Of a stretch of DNA of 64,000 bases, positions 33,090 through 41,911 are shown piece after piece (the first letter of the stretch is position 1; every line of letters begins with the position of its first letter). A program made the position numbers and the translations under genes. This DNA is from Spelaeicoccus albus. GTDB lineage: Bacteria > Actinomycetota > Actinomycetes > Actinomycetales > Brevibacteriaceae. The notes beneath the pieces are model-generated. The model ran no database searches, had not been told where the DNA came from, and was given only the letters and a program-made list of their open reading frames with translations. The stretch lies in NCBI RefSeq assembly GCF_013409065.1, contig NZ_JACBZP010000001.1:2986518-3050517 (forward strand), in the 5' to 3' direction.

Positions 33090-34552
33090 TAACCGACTGC
33101 GCCTTCCATCTGGAGCTCGATCAGACGGTTCAGCTCGAGCGCGTACTCCATCGGCAGCTCACGGGCGATCGGCTCGATGAAACCGCGCACGATCATGGCC
33201 ATGGCTTCGAGCTCGTCCATGCCGCGGGACATCAGGTAGAAGAGCTGATCCTCGCTGACCTTCGAGACGGTCGCCTCGTGGCCGAGCGTGACTTCGTCCT
33301 CGCGAATGTCCACGTACGGGTAGGTGTCCGACCGGGAGACCTGGTCGACCAGCAAGGCATCGCACAGCACGGTGTTCTGCGAATTGTGAGCGCCCGGCTG
33401 CACCTGGACCAGGCCGCGGTAGGACGCACGCCCGCCGCCGCGGGCGACCGACTTCGACACGATGCTGGACGACGTGTGCGGCGCGGTGTGCACCATCTTC
33501 GCCCCGGTGTCCTGGTGCTGGCCCGGGCCGGCGAAAGCGGCCGACAGGGTTTCGCCCCTGGCATGCTCACCGGTCAGGTATACGGCCGGGTACTTCATGG
33601 TGACCTTGGAACCGATATTGCCGTCGACCCACTCCATGGTGGCGCCCTCTTCGGCAACGGCGCGCTGCGTGACCAGGTTGTACACGTTGTTCGACCAGTT
33701 CTGAATTGTCGTGTAGCGCACGCGGGCGTTCTTCTTCACGATGATTTCGACGACCGCCGAGTGCAGCGAGTCCGACGAGTACACCGGAGCGGTGCAGCCT
33801 TCGACGTAGTGCACGTAGGAGCCTTCGTCGGCAATGATCAAGGTGCGCTCGAACTGGCCCATGTTCTCGGTGTTGATGCGGAAGTAGGCCTGCAGCGGGA
33901 TCTCGACGTGCACGCCCGGCGGCACGTAGACGAACGAACCGCCCGACCAGACGGCGGTGTTCAGCGCAGCGAACTTGTTGTCGCCGGCAGGGATCACCGT
34001 GCCGAAGTATTCCTTGAACAGTTCCGGATATTCGCGCAACGCAGTGTCGGCGTCCGTGAAGACGACACCCTGTTCGGTCAGGTCGTCGCGGATCTGGCGA
34101 TACACGACTTCGGACTCGTACTGTGCCGTGACGCCGGCAATCATTGCCTGCTTCTCGGCCTCGGGGATACCGAGCCGGTCATACGTGTTCTTGATGTCGT
34201 CGGGCAGGTCCTCCCACGACGTCGCCTGGCCGTCTGTCGACCGGACGAAGTATTTGATCCTGTCGAAGTCGAGCTTGGACAAGTCGGCGCCCCAGGTCGG
34301 CAGCGGTTTCCGGTCGAAATGCTTCAGTCCTTTCAGGCGGGTCTTCAGCATCCACTCGGGCTCGTCCTTCATGCTCGAGATGTTCCGGACGACGTCCTCG
34401 GACAGGCCGCGCTGGGCGGACTCGCCGGCGACGTCCGAATCGGACCATCCGTACTGGTATTGGCCGAGCATGTGCTCCAACTCCGGATTGGCTTCCAGAA
34501 TCGGATTCGCTTCAGCAGGCTGACCTTCGACTATATCGGTCAATTCCGTCAC
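33089..34552 (-). CDS. sufB: Fe-S cluster assembly protein SufB
   Basis: 487 residues. Typical SufB features: [20 protein letters not shown] near residue 60, [60 protein letters not shown] and the C-terminal [20 protein letters not shown]. No intein is inserted, unlike mycobacterial SufB. Main scaffold subunit for nascent clusters. It starts four bases inside the end of sufR, so regulator and scaffold are coupled. Confidence 0.97.
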   Translation of the reverse strand: MTELTDIVEGQPAEANPILEANPELEHMLGQYQYGWSDSDVAGESAQRGLSEDVVRNISSMKDEPEWMLKTRLKGLKHFDRKPLPTWGADLSKLDFDRIKYFVRSTDGQATSWEDLPDDIKNTYDRLGIPEAEKQAMIAGVTAQYESEVVYRQIRDDLTEQGVVFTDADTALREYPELFKEYFGTVIPAGDNKFAALNTAVWSGGSFVYVPPGVHVEIPLQAYFRINTENMGQFERTLIIADEGSYVHYVEGCTAPVYSSDSLHSAVVEIIVKKNARVRYTTIQNWSNNVYNLVTQRAVAEEGATMEWVDGNIGSKVTMKYPAVYLTGEHARGETLSAAFAGPGQHQDTGAKMVHTAPHTSSSIVSKSVARGGGRASYRGLVQVQPGAHNSQNTVLCDALLVDQVSRSDTYPYVDIREDEVTLGHEATVSKVSEDQLFYLMSRGMDELEAMAMIVRGFIEPIARELPMEYALELNRLIELQMEGAVG

Positions 34553-35304
34553 TCCTTCTTACTTCGACGTGCGTCGTTGGCCGCCGGCTTATGACCGCGG
34601 CCCTCATGGGTCGTAGGAATATGGGTCGTGCACACGTGCCCGCCGGACGCCAGCGTCGACAGGCGTCGAACGTCGACGTCCAGCAAATTGGCGAAGGCTT
34701 GAAGTTCGGCCTCGCACAATTGCGGGAAATCGGTGGCCACGTGTTGTACGGGGCAATGTCCTTGGCATAACTGCACGGACTCGATCGATGTTCCCGCAGC
34801 CACCGTCGAGGACGACGAGACGTAGCCGTCTTCGGTCAACGCGGACGCCAGGGCGGCGGCCCGATCCGTGGTCTCGGGTCCAGCCGCATCGATGAGCGGC
34901 TGGTATTTCCTTTCCATCCGGTCGGCGCGCCGGGCGGCGAATTCGGCAACAGCAGTCGTGCCCGCGACTTCGCCCAAAAACGTCAATGCGTCGCTGGCGA
35001 TCTCGTCGTAGGCATTGTCGAGTTGCGAATGGCCGTCGTTCGTCACCACGTACAGCCGGGCCGGACGGCCGCGTTTGCCGTCTTTTTCGGTCGTCGAGCG
35101 CACATCGATCTGCCCGGCCTCGTGCAGGCCGTCGAGATGCCGGCGAATGGCGGCCGCGGTCAGCCCGAGTTCGCTTGCCAGCCGGGAAGCGCTGATCGGC
35201 CCGCCTGCCAGCACGGCGGCCAGCACGCGGTGCCGCGTCCTGGCTTCGTCGTGGCCCCATGCGGACGTCGGCGACGCTTCGTCCGGGGCGGTTGTCGCGT
35301 TCAT
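34549..35304 (-). CDS. sufR: SufR-type Fe-S regulator of the suf operon
   Basis: 251 residues from the ATG at 35304, with AAGGAGG nine bases upstream. N-terminal winged helix: [58 protein letters not shown]. The C-terminal domain holds cysteines in [20 protein letters not shown] and LCEAELQAF, the pattern that binds an Fe-S cluster in SufR proteins. It is expected to repress the operon when loaded with a cluster and derepress on iron or redox stress. First gene of sufRBD-Rieske-CSUT. Confidence 0.93.
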   Translation of the reverse strand: MNATTAPDEASPTSAWGHDEARTRHRVLAAVLAGGPISASRLASELGLTAAAIRRHLDGLHEAGQIDVRSTTEKDGKRGRPARLYVVTNDGHSQLDNAYDEIASDALTFLGEVAGTTAVAEFAARRADRMERKYQPLIDAAGPETTDRAAALASALTEDGYVSSSSTVAAGTSIESVQLCQGHCPVQHVATDFPQLCEAELQAFANLLDVDVRRLSTLASGGHVCTTHIPTTHEGRGHKPAANDARRSKKE

Positions 35305-35334
35305 CCGGTGCGCCTCCTTCCGCAATGCGGCGCA

Positions 35335-35364
35335 AGTATATTCACAACACAACTGTGACGTAAA
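35335..35364 (-). promoter_or_regulatory. Predicted suf operon promoter
   Basis: On the minus strand TATACT (35340-35335) is a good -10 hexamer and TTTACG (35364-35359), 18 bases upstream, a possible -35. The spacer contains CAGTTGTGTTGTG, which could hold the SufR site. The position about 30 bases before the sufR ATG suits a leader promoter. Confidence 0.5.
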
Positions 35365-35496
35365 TGTCGGCGCTTGTAAATAAAGGTCACCCTAACGCGC
35401 CGTCTTCGTTCGCACCCTCCCCGCTCGAAACCCCCGGCCAATTCGACGGCTCGTAGAATGCGGAATTAGACTGGCACGGTGCCGATGCCATCCGTC

Positions 35497-36450
35497 ATGA
35501 CCGCGAAAACCTCAGTTGCCCTTGACATCGCCGGACTCACCAAGAGCTACGGCGACAAGGTCGCGCTGGCCGGCGTGGATCTGCAAGCGCGCCCCGGCGA
35601 GATCACGGCTGTGCTCGGACCGAACGGCGCCGGCAAGTCGACGACCATCGAATGCTGTGTCGGCTTGAAGGATTTCGACGCCGGCTCCATCACCGTGTTG
35701 GGACTGGACCCCGTGCGCCATCGGGGCGAAGTGCGCGCGGGGGTCGGCGTGATGTTGCAAGACGGCGGACTGCCGATGGGAGCCCGCCCGCTGGAAGTGC
35801 TCACGCACATGTCACGGATGTACCGGAACCCGCGGAACGTCGACCGTCTTGCCGAACAACTCGGCATCACCGAATTCACCGATCGCACGATCCGCCGACT
35901 TTCCGGAGGTCAACGCCAGCGAGTCGCACTGGCGGCGGCGCTGATCGGCCGGCCGCGGCTGGTGTTTCTCGACGAGCCGAGCGCCGGTCTCGACCCGCAG
36001 GCCCGGCTGGCCGTATGGGAGCTGATCGAGCAACTGCGCTCCAGCTCGGTGGCGGTCGTCCTGACAACGCATATGATGGAAGACGCCGAGCGGCTGGCCG
36101 ACCACGTGTACATCATCGACAAGGGCATCGTCGTAGCCTCGGGAACACCGGCCGAACTGACCCGGAACGACGAATACGGCACCGAAGCGACGTACATCAA
36201 ATTCGCCTCCCGCACCCCCGTGCACGTGGGCCGGCTCGAGGAGCTCTTGCACGACAAGGTCGATCCGGCGCTCGTCGTGGAGAGCGCCGGGCAGGAACGC
36301 TATCAGGTTCGCGGGCCGATCACCCCCGAGCTGGTGGCGGCGATCGCGTACTGGTGCCAATCGAACGGCATCCTGCTCAGCTCACTGACCGTAGGGCGGC
36401 GCTCGCTCGAAGACGTCTTCCTCGAGCTCACCGGAAGGAGCCTGCGATGA
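35497..36450 (+). CDS. ABC exporter ATP-binding protein
   Basis: 317 residues if started at the ATG at 35497 (MTAKTSVALDIAGLTKSYGD); ATG at 35485 is in frame too and neither has a strong ribosome site. Walker A LGPNGAGKSTTIECCVG, Q-loop GVMLQDGGLPMGARP, signature RRLSGGQRQRVALAAAL, Walker B LVFLDEPSAGLDPQARLAVW, switch LTTHMMEDAERL. A C-terminal domain includes GRRSLEDVFLELTGRSLR. It is coupled to an ABC-2 permease and then ctaA. This trio is widespread in Actinobacteria; the substrate is unknown. Confidence 0.9.
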   Translation: MTAKTSVALDIAGLTKSYGDKVALAGVDLQARPGEITAVLGPNGAGKSTTIECCVGLKDFDAGSITVLGLDPVRHRGEVRAGVGVMLQDGGLPMGARPLEVLTHMSRMYRNPRNVDRLAEQLGITEFTDRTIRRLSGGQRQRVALAAALIGRPRLVFLDEPSAGLDPQARLAVWELIEQLRSSSVAVVLTTHMMEDAERLADHVYIIDKGIVVASGTPAELTRNDEYGTEATYIKFASRTPVHVGRLEELLHDKVDPALVVESAGQERYQVRGPITPELVAAIAYWCQSNGILLSSLTVGRRSLEDVFLELTGRSLR

Positions 36451-37256
36451 CAGTGAATTCCGCAGTGCCGGACGCCGCGCACGGCCCGGACTCCGCAACC
36501 GGCCCGTTGCCGCAACCGGCTGCGACGTGGCGGCGTATCGGTGCTCAAGCCGCCTTCGAGACGAAGCTCACTCTTCGCCACGGCGAACAATTGCTGTTGT
36601 CGATGGTGCTGCCCATCCTGATCTTGATCGGCCTGTCGGCGTTCCCGATCCTTGACGCGTTCGGCGTCGATCTGCACGGCCGTCCCCCCGTCGACTTCGC
36701 GTTTCCCGGAGTGATAGCGCTCAGCGTCGTCTCATCGGCGTTCACGGGTCAAGCCATCGCCACCGGATTCGACAGGCGCTACGGCGTCCTGCGCCTCCTT
36801 GCGACGACGCCGCTCGGCAGGTCCGGCCTGCTGGGCGGCAAGATTGTCAGCGTTTTCGCCGTCGAGGTCGTCCAACTGGTCGTGCTGGGCATCATCGCCT
36901 GCCTGCTCGGCTGGCGTCCGGCAGGGTCGATGATCGTTCCGGGCCTGCTCGGCATGCTGCTGGGCAGCGCGGCATTCGTGGCATTGGGGCTGTTGGTGGC
37001 CGGGACGCTGCGTGCCGAGGCCACGCTGGCCGGGGCCAACCTCATCTGGGTGCTGCTCTTGGCCGGCGGCGGACTGGTATTGCCGGCGTCGTCCGGCACC
37101 GACGCATTCGTCCGGCTGTTGCCGTCCGGGGCGATCGGCGACGCGCTGCGTGCGGCAACGGACGGCCACTACGATTTGCCGGCGTTCATTATCCTGGGTG
37201 TATGGACGGTGCTGGCGGGCGCCGCAACGATGAAATGGTTTAAATGGGGCTCATGA
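36447..37256 (+). CDS. ABC-2 type exporter permease
   Basis: 269 residues from the ATG at 36447, overlapping the ATPase stop (ATGA) with AAGGAG upstream. About six membrane segments, for example LLSMVLPILILIGLSAFPIL, VVQLVVLGIIACLLGW, GLLGMLLGSAAFVALGLLVA and LIWVLLLAGGGLVLPAS. The conserved DRRYGVLRLLATTPLGRSGL is typical of the family. It forms the membrane part of the exporter and overlaps the ctaA start by four bases, hinting at a link to heme or oxidase assembly (inference). Confidence 0.9.
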   Translation: MTVNSAVPDAAHGPDSATGPLPQPAATWRRIGAQAAFETKLTLRHGEQLLLSMVLPILILIGLSAFPILDAFGVDLHGRPPVDFAFPGVIALSVVSSAFTGQAIATGFDRRYGVLRLLATTPLGRSGLLGGKIVSVFAVEVVQLVVLGIIACLLGWRPAGSMIVPGLLGMLLGSAAFVALGLLVAGTLRAEATLAGANLIWVLLLAGGGLVLPASSGTDAFVRLLPSGAIGDALRAATDGHYDLPAFIILGVWTVLAGAATMKWFKWGS

Positions 37257-38227
37257 CGACGCAGCAGACCACGGAACGCCGAATGACCGGGTCCGCCGGG
37301 TGGCTGCCGCATTCCATCGACAAGCGCATCCGCGTGCTGGCGTGGGCTTCGCTGATCTCGCAAGCCGCACTCGTGGTCACCGGCGCCGCCGTGCGATTGA
37401 CCGGGTCCGGGCTCGGCTGCCCGACGTGGCCGCGGTGCACCGCCGATTCGCTGACGAACACCCCCGAAATGGGCATTCACGGCATCATCGAGTTCGGCAA
37501 TCGCACCCTGAACTTCATACTGGTGGCGATCGCACTGGCGCTGCTTGTGTCGTTGTGGAATCTGCGCCGCACCCGCCGCGACCTATGGTGGCTGTCGATC
37601 TCGCTCCTGGCCATCATTCCGCTGCAGGCAGTCATCGGCGGATTGACGGTGCTCACGCATTTGAACCCGTGGGTGGTCAACGTGCACTTCCTGGTCTCGG
37701 CGGCGTTGGTGTCCGCCGCGACCTTGTTGGTGCGCCGGACCAAGGACGCCGGCGGCAAGTCGACACTTGGCGTCTCGCCGATTCTCGGAAGGCTCGGGTG
37801 GGTGGTCGTCGCGCTGGCCGCCGTCACCATTTATCTCGGCACCGTCGTGACGGGCGCGGGCCCGCACGCCGGTGCGCGGGACGCCGTCCGGAACGGCATT
37901 GATCCGCTCGTGGCCACGTGGATGCATGCGATCCCCGTCGGACTGCTGGTCGCGGCCACCATTGCAGCTCTGCTGGTCAGCAGGCATGAGGACAAGCGAT
38001 TTGCCGACCGCTCCGGCAACGACTCGCTGCCGGACATCTCCGAAACCACCGTGGCGCTCACAATCGTCTTGATGGCGGAGCTCGGACAGGGAATCATCGG
38101 CGTCGTGCAGTCGTACATGGCCGTCCCGGTGAGCCTTGTCGCAATTCACGTGTTCGGGGCGACAGTGATCCTGGCAGCCGTCGCAGCCGCGTGGGATTCG
38201 ATGCGCTCGCGCCCGCCGCTGCCGTAA
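37253..38227 (+). CDS. ctaA: Heme A synthase
   Basis: 324 residues from the ATG at 37253 (an in-frame ATG three codons earlier is possible). Eight hydrophobic segments. Conserved loop one has [11 protein letters not shown] with its cysteine pair, and [11 protein letters not shown] with the Glu and a heme-ligand His. [11 protein letters not shown] and the later [16 protein letters not shown] carry further conserved residues. It oxidises the C8 methyl of heme O to heme A for aa3-type oxidase. ctaB, which makes heme O, lies 2.4 kb away on the other strand. Confidence 0.95.
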   Translation: MTTQQTTERRMTGSAGWLPHSIDKRIRVLAWASLISQAALVVTGAAVRLTGSGLGCPTWPRCTADSLTNTPEMGIHGIIEFGNRTLNFILVAIALALLVSLWNLRRTRRDLWWLSISLLAIIPLQAVIGGLTVLTHLNPWVVNVHFLVSAALVSAATLLVRRTKDAGGKSTLGVSPILGRLGWVVVALAAVTIYLGTVVTGAGPHAGARDAVRNGIDPLVATWMHAIPVGLLVAATIAALLVSRHEDKRFADRSGNDSLPDISETTVALTIVLMAELGQGIIGVVQSYMAVPVSLVAIHVFGATVILAAVAAAWDSMRSRPPLP

Positions 38228-38249
38228 TCGCCGCCCCCGTTCCCTTACG

Positions 38250-39056
38250 ATGAGAAGCGTGGATACCCCGTACGAAGATCTGCTCTCAGACGTCCTCCAG
38301 CACGGCGCGGCGAAGTCCGATCGCACCGGCACCGGCACCCGCAGCGTCTTCGGTCGCCAGTTGCGGTACGACCTGTCCCGGGGCTTTCCGCTGATCACGA
38401 CCAAGCGCGTGCACGTGAAATCGGTGTTGTACGAGTTGCTGTGGTTCCTGCGCGGCGATTCGAATGCGCGCTGGCTGCAAGAACGCGGCGTGAGCATTTG
38501 GAACGAATGGGCGGATGCCGACGGCGACCTCGGACCGGTCTACGGGGTGCAGTGGCGGTCGTGGCCGACGCCCGACGGCGGGCACATCGATCAGATCAGC
38601 CGGGTCGTGGAATCGTTGAAGTCCAATCCGGACTCGCGGCGGCATCTCGTGTCGGCGTGGAACGTGGCGGATCTGGACGACATGGCTTTGCCGCCGTGCC
38701 ACGCGTTCTTCCAGTTCTATGTGGCGGACGGCAAGCTGTCGTGCCAGCTTTATCAACGCAGCGCGGACATGTTCCTGGGCGTGCCGTTCAATATCGCCAG
38801 CTACGCCTTCCTCACGCATATGGTTGCCGCGCAAGTCGGTGTCGACGTCGGTGATTTCGTGTGGACCGGAGGCGATTGTCACATTTACGACAATCACGTC
38901 GACCAGGTGCGCTTGCAGCTCAGCCGCGAGCCGTACCCGCTCCCCCGGCTGACGCTGCAACGCACGCCGGATTCGATCTTCGGATACGAATACGACGACT
39001 TCACCATCGCCGATTACCGGCATCATCCCGGGATCAAGGCGCCGGTGGCGGTGTAA
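38250..39056 (+). CDS. thyA: Thymidylate synthase
   Basis: 268 residues from the ATG at 38250; the GTG at 38259 ([16 protein letters not shown]) is an alternative, and neither has a clear Shine-Dalgarno. Signature motifs: [35 protein letters not shown], the nucleophile in [14 protein letters not shown] and [20 protein letters not shown]. It methylates dUMP with methylene-tetrahydrofolate. Its TAA overlaps the folA ATG by one base, coupling dTMP synthesis to dihydrofolate recycling. Confidence 0.97.
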   Translation: MRSVDTPYEDLLSDVLQHGAAKSDRTGTGTRSVFGRQLRYDLSRGFPLITTKRVHVKSVLYELLWFLRGDSNARWLQERGVSIWNEWADADGDLGPVYGVQWRSWPTPDGGHIDQISRVVESLKSNPDSRRHLVSAWNVADLDDMALPPCHAFFQFYVADGKLSCQLYQRSADMFLGVPFNIASYAFLTHMVAAQVGVDVGDFVWTGGDCHIYDNHVDQVRLQLSREPYPLPRLTLQRTPDSIFGYEYDDFTIADYRHHPGIKAPVAV

Positions 39057-39553
39057 TGCTCGGGCTGATCTGGGCGCAGGCCGCGGACCGAGTCATCGGC
39101 AAGGACGGCGTCATGCCCTGGTACCTGCCCGAGGATCTGGCGCATTTCAAATCATCGACGCTCGGTAATCCGGTCGTCATGGGCAGACGCACGTGGGAGT
39201 CGTTCCCCGACCGTTTCCGACCGCTGCCCGGCCGGCGCAATATCGTCATTACCCGGACGGCCGCGGAAGCCGTGAACGCCGCCGGCGGGGAAGCCGCCGG
39301 ATCGCTGGACGACGCGTTGCGGCTGACCGGCGCCGAGGACGTCTGGGTGCTCGGCGGCGCCGAGTTGTTCCGTGAAGCGCTGCCGCGGGCCGACCGGGTG
39401 TTGGTCACGGAGATCGACACGTCCGTCGAGGGCGATACCTTTGCTCCCGTGATCGGCGCCGAGTGGACTGTCGTCCGAGTCGATCCCGGCGACGGATGGC
39501 ACGCTTCGAAGACGGGCCTGAAGTACCGAATCCTCGACTATGCCCGTGCCTGA
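39056..39553 (+). CDS. folA: Dihydrofolate reductase
   Basis: 165 residues from the ATG at 39056 ([20 protein letters not shown]). DHFR motifs: RVIGKDGVMPWYLPEDL with the substrate acid in PEDL, VVMGRRTWESFPDRFRPLPG for NADPH and VWVLGGAELFREAL. It regenerates tetrahydrofolate consumed by ThyA. The sirtuin gene starts 14 bases before its stop, so thyA, folA and the sirtuin form one coupled unit. Confidence 0.97.
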   Translation: MLGLIWAQAADRVIGKDGVMPWYLPEDLAHFKSSTLGNPVVMGRRTWESFPDRFRPLPGRRNIVITRTAAEAVNAAGGEAAGSLDDALRLTGAEDVWVLGGAELFREALPRADRVLVTEIDTSVEGDTFAPVIGAEWTVVRVDPGDGWHASKTGLKYRILDYARA

Positions 39554-40436
39554 GGGAACGGAATCCGGCCGCGCCGCTCCACGGGCTTCGGCGCGCCGGA
39601 AGCCTGCGCCGCGCCACCGTGTGCCGGACGACGGCGAAATTCGGGCGGCGTCCGAGCTGCTGACCGCGCCGATCTTTACGTTGACGGGCGCCGGGATGAG
39701 CACCGATTCGGGTATCCCCGACTACCGCGGACCCGGTTCTCCCCCACGCAACCCGATGACGTATCAACAATTTACGGCCTCCGAGTCGGCGCGTGCACGC
39801 TACTGGGCCAGGAGCTTCGTCGGCTGGTCGCGATTCGACAAGGCCACGCCGAACGCCGGACATTTCGCAGTGGCGGCGATGGCCCACCGGCTCACCGGCG
39901 TCGTCACGCAAAATGTGGACGGTCTGCACGAGGAAGCAGGGTCGACGAATGTCGTGGACCTGCACGGCCGACTCGATCGCGTCGTGTGCCTGGAATGCGG
40001 CACGACCTTCGACAGGGACCTGGTGCAGCAATGGTTGGCCGAGGCCAATCCGCATTACGCCGACCGATTGCCGCAGTTGCTCGCCGATATCGATTCAGCG
40101 CCGGACGGCGATGCGGAACTGGACAATTCCGATGATTTCCACCTGGTGCCGTGTCCGGTCAGCGGCGGCGTCCTGAAGCCCGACGTGGTCTTTTTCGGCG
40201 AGTCGGTGCCCCGCGACCGCGTGGACGCCGCGTATGCGCAGTTGGCGCGGTCGGCAAGCGTCCTGGTGCTGGGGTCGTCGCTCGCCGTGATGAGCGGCTT
40301 GAGGTTTGTCATCGATGCCCGCAAACGCGGTCTGCCGGTCGTCGTGGTGAATGACGGGCCCACCCGAGCCGGCGACCGGGCCGATCTGCATCTCGATGCA
40401 GGGGTTGCCGAATTCTTGTCACGCTTCGCCGCGTGA
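39540..40436 (+). CDS. Sir2-family NAD-dependent deacetylase with incomplete zinc site
   Basis: 298 residues, with a basic 35-residue N-terminal leader (GRAAPRASARRKPAPRHRVP). Sir2 motifs: FTLTGAGMSTDSGIPDYRG, GVVTQNVDGLHEEAGS with NVVDLHGRL (catalytic His), LKPDVVFFGESVP and VLGSSLAVMSGLRFVIDARK. Zinc site: CLEC gives two cysteines, but the second pair reads CPVSGG where CxxCGG is usual, so one ligand is Ser. Loss of one ligand may weaken zinc binding; a nearby residue could compensate. Function: protein lysine deacylation using NAD. It overlaps folA by 14 bases. Confidence 0.9.
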   Translation: MPVPEGTESGRAAPRASARRKPAPRHRVPDDGEIRAASELLTAPIFTLTGAGMSTDSGIPDYRGPGSPPRNPMTYQQFTASESARARYWARSFVGWSRFDKATPNAGHFAVAAMAHRLTGVVTQNVDGLHEEAGSTNVVDLHGRLDRVVCLECGTTFDRDLVQQWLAEANPHYADRLPQLLADIDSAPDGDAELDNSDDFHLVPCPVSGGVLKPDVVFFGESVPRDRVDAAYAQLARSASVLVLGSSLAVMSGLRFVIDARKRGLPVVVVNDGPTRAGDRADLHLDAGVAEFLSRFAA

Positions 40437-40484
40437 CCGGGCGCTTACACCCCACACTTTCCGCGCGCCCTCGTACCGCTCAGC

Positions 40485-40629
40485 CCGAGTGGTGGCGAAT
40501 GGTCCTCGCCGAGTGGTGGCAACTGGCCCTCACCCCGCGCCGAGTGGTGGCGAATGGCTGCGAAATCGTCGATTTCGCAGCCATTCGCCACCACTCGAGG
40601 AAGGCGGACAACCATTCGCCACCACTCGG
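40485..40629. repeat. Perfect 57-base palindrome with extra repeated arms, between convergent genes
   Basis: The unit CGAGTGGTGGCGAATGG occurs at 40486-40502, near-identically at 40510-40526 and at 40541-40557. Its reverse complement is at 40581-40597 and 40612-40628. The third copy continues into CTGCGAAATCG, T, CGATTTCGCAG, so 40541-40568 and 40570-40597 are perfect 28-base arms around one base. It lies between the sirtuin stop and the ctaB stop. It would act at least as a bidirectional terminator; the repeated arms suggest amplification or a mobile repeat. Confidence 0.85.
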
Positions 40630-40653
40630 CGGGAGGGAACGGAAAAGGGACGG

Positions 40654-41652
40654 TCAGCTCCAGAGGTGGACGAACGGATCGACGGCAATTGCCACGAACA
40701 AGATCGACAGATACGTGATCGAACCGTGGAACAGCTTCATGGCCGGCCCCGAGATACGTTCTTCGAATCCCTGCGTGCCCACCTGCCGCTGCAGCTGGTG
40801 GCATTGGATCAAGAACCAGGCACCGACCGCGACGGCGGTGGCCGTATAGACGACGTCCATGTGTCCGACCGGCACGAGAACCAGTGACGATGCCACCATT
40901 GCCCACGCGTACAAGAGCACCTGACGGCTGACGGTGCGCGACGGTGCGACAACCGGGAGCATCGGCACCTCGGCGGCCTCGTAGTCGGCGCGGTATTTGA
41001 TCGCCAGCGGCCAGTAGTGCGGCGGCGTCCAAAAGAAGATCACCAGGAACAACAGCACCGGCTCCCAGCTGAGTCCGCCCGTGACCGCCGACCATCCGAT
41101 CAGCACCGGCATGCAGCCGGCAGCGCCGCCCCAGACGATGTTCTGCCGGGTACGCCGTTTCAGGATCATGGTGTAGATGACCGCGTAAAAGCCGATGGCG
41201 ATCGCCGTCAGGCCCGCGGCCACCCAGTTGGTGAATCCGCCCAGCCACACTATCGAGCCGATGCCCAACACGAGAGCAAAGATCAGCGCGCCGCGCGGGC
41301 TGACCTCACCCGTGACGAGCGGCCGGTTCTCCGTCCGGTGCATCACGGCATCGATGTCGCGGTCGTAATAGCAATTCAACGCACCGGCCGATCCGGCCGC
41401 CATCGCTCCGCCGACAAGAGTGGCCACGAGAAGCCACAGCGGCGGCAGTCCGCCTTCGGCCAGGAACATCACCGGGGCCGTCGTGACAAGCAAAAGCTCC
41501 ATGACGCGCGGCTTCGTCAGCGACACATAGGCCATCACGGTGGAGCGCTTGTGACCGCTCCGGCCGGGGTGGAGTTCGCCGGGCAGCTGGTCGCCTGCTA
41601 GCTTGCCGGAAGGCGACGCGTCCTTACGGGCGTCCGGATCGGTGGCCGTCAC
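40654..41652 (-). CDS. ctaB: Protoheme IX farnesyltransferase (heme O synthase)
   Basis: 332 residues from a GTG at 41652, with GAGGGAGAA just upstream. The longer frame that runs into the tkt region is rejected. UbiA-family prenyltransferase with about nine membrane segments, aspartate-rich motif [20 protein letters not shown] and second motif [16 protein letters not shown]. It attaches farnesyl to heme b, giving heme O. It is divergent from tkt across 259 bases; that gap shows no further gene. Confidence 0.95.
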   Translation of the reverse strand: MTATDPDARKDASPSGKLAGDQLPGELHPGRSGHKRSTVMAYVSLTKPRVMELLLVTTAPVMFLAEGGLPPLWLLVATLVGGAMAAGSAGALNCYYDRDIDAVMHRTENRPLVTGEVSPRGALIFALVLGIGSIVWLGGFTNWVAAGLTAIAIGFYAVIYTMILKRRTRQNIVWGGAAGCMPVLIGWSAVTGGLSWEPVLLFLVIFFWTPPHYWPLAIKYRADYEAAEVPMLPVVAPSRTVSRQVLLYAWAMVASSLVLVPVGHMDVVYTATAVAVGAWFLIQCHQLQRQVGTQGFEERISGPAMKLFHGSITYLSILFVAIAVDPFVHLWS

Positions 41653-41911
41653 TCTTCTCCCTCGTCGATCGAGCACGCGCTGGTCAGCGCACGGGGTTGC
41701 GTGTTCTACACGCCGTAGATGAACTCTCCCATAGTATCGCGACCGGACCGGCGTCGCGCGGAGAGGTACGGCACTTCCGCAGAAATGTCGTGAGATGTCA
41801 GACAGCGGACCGATCTGCACAAGCGCGCGCAAAAACTGTAGGGTGAATTTGCCGGAACTGACAGCCTTCCAGGGCCCTGCTGCGGGCCAGAGAAAGAGGT
41901 AACAGACGAAA

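Noticed and set aside
40485-40629. Possible CRISPR array
   Set aside because: Repeats alternate in orientation, spacers are irregular and very short, and no cas gene is present.
40445-41248. Peptides with repeated EWWRMV-like text near 40.5 kb
   Set aside because: They are translations of the palindromic repeat and of antisense ctaB, not a tandem-repeat protein.
41653-41911. Possible small gene between ctaB and tkt
   Set aside because: The open frames here are short extensions of shadows without ribosome sites; the segment is best read as a divergent promoter region.
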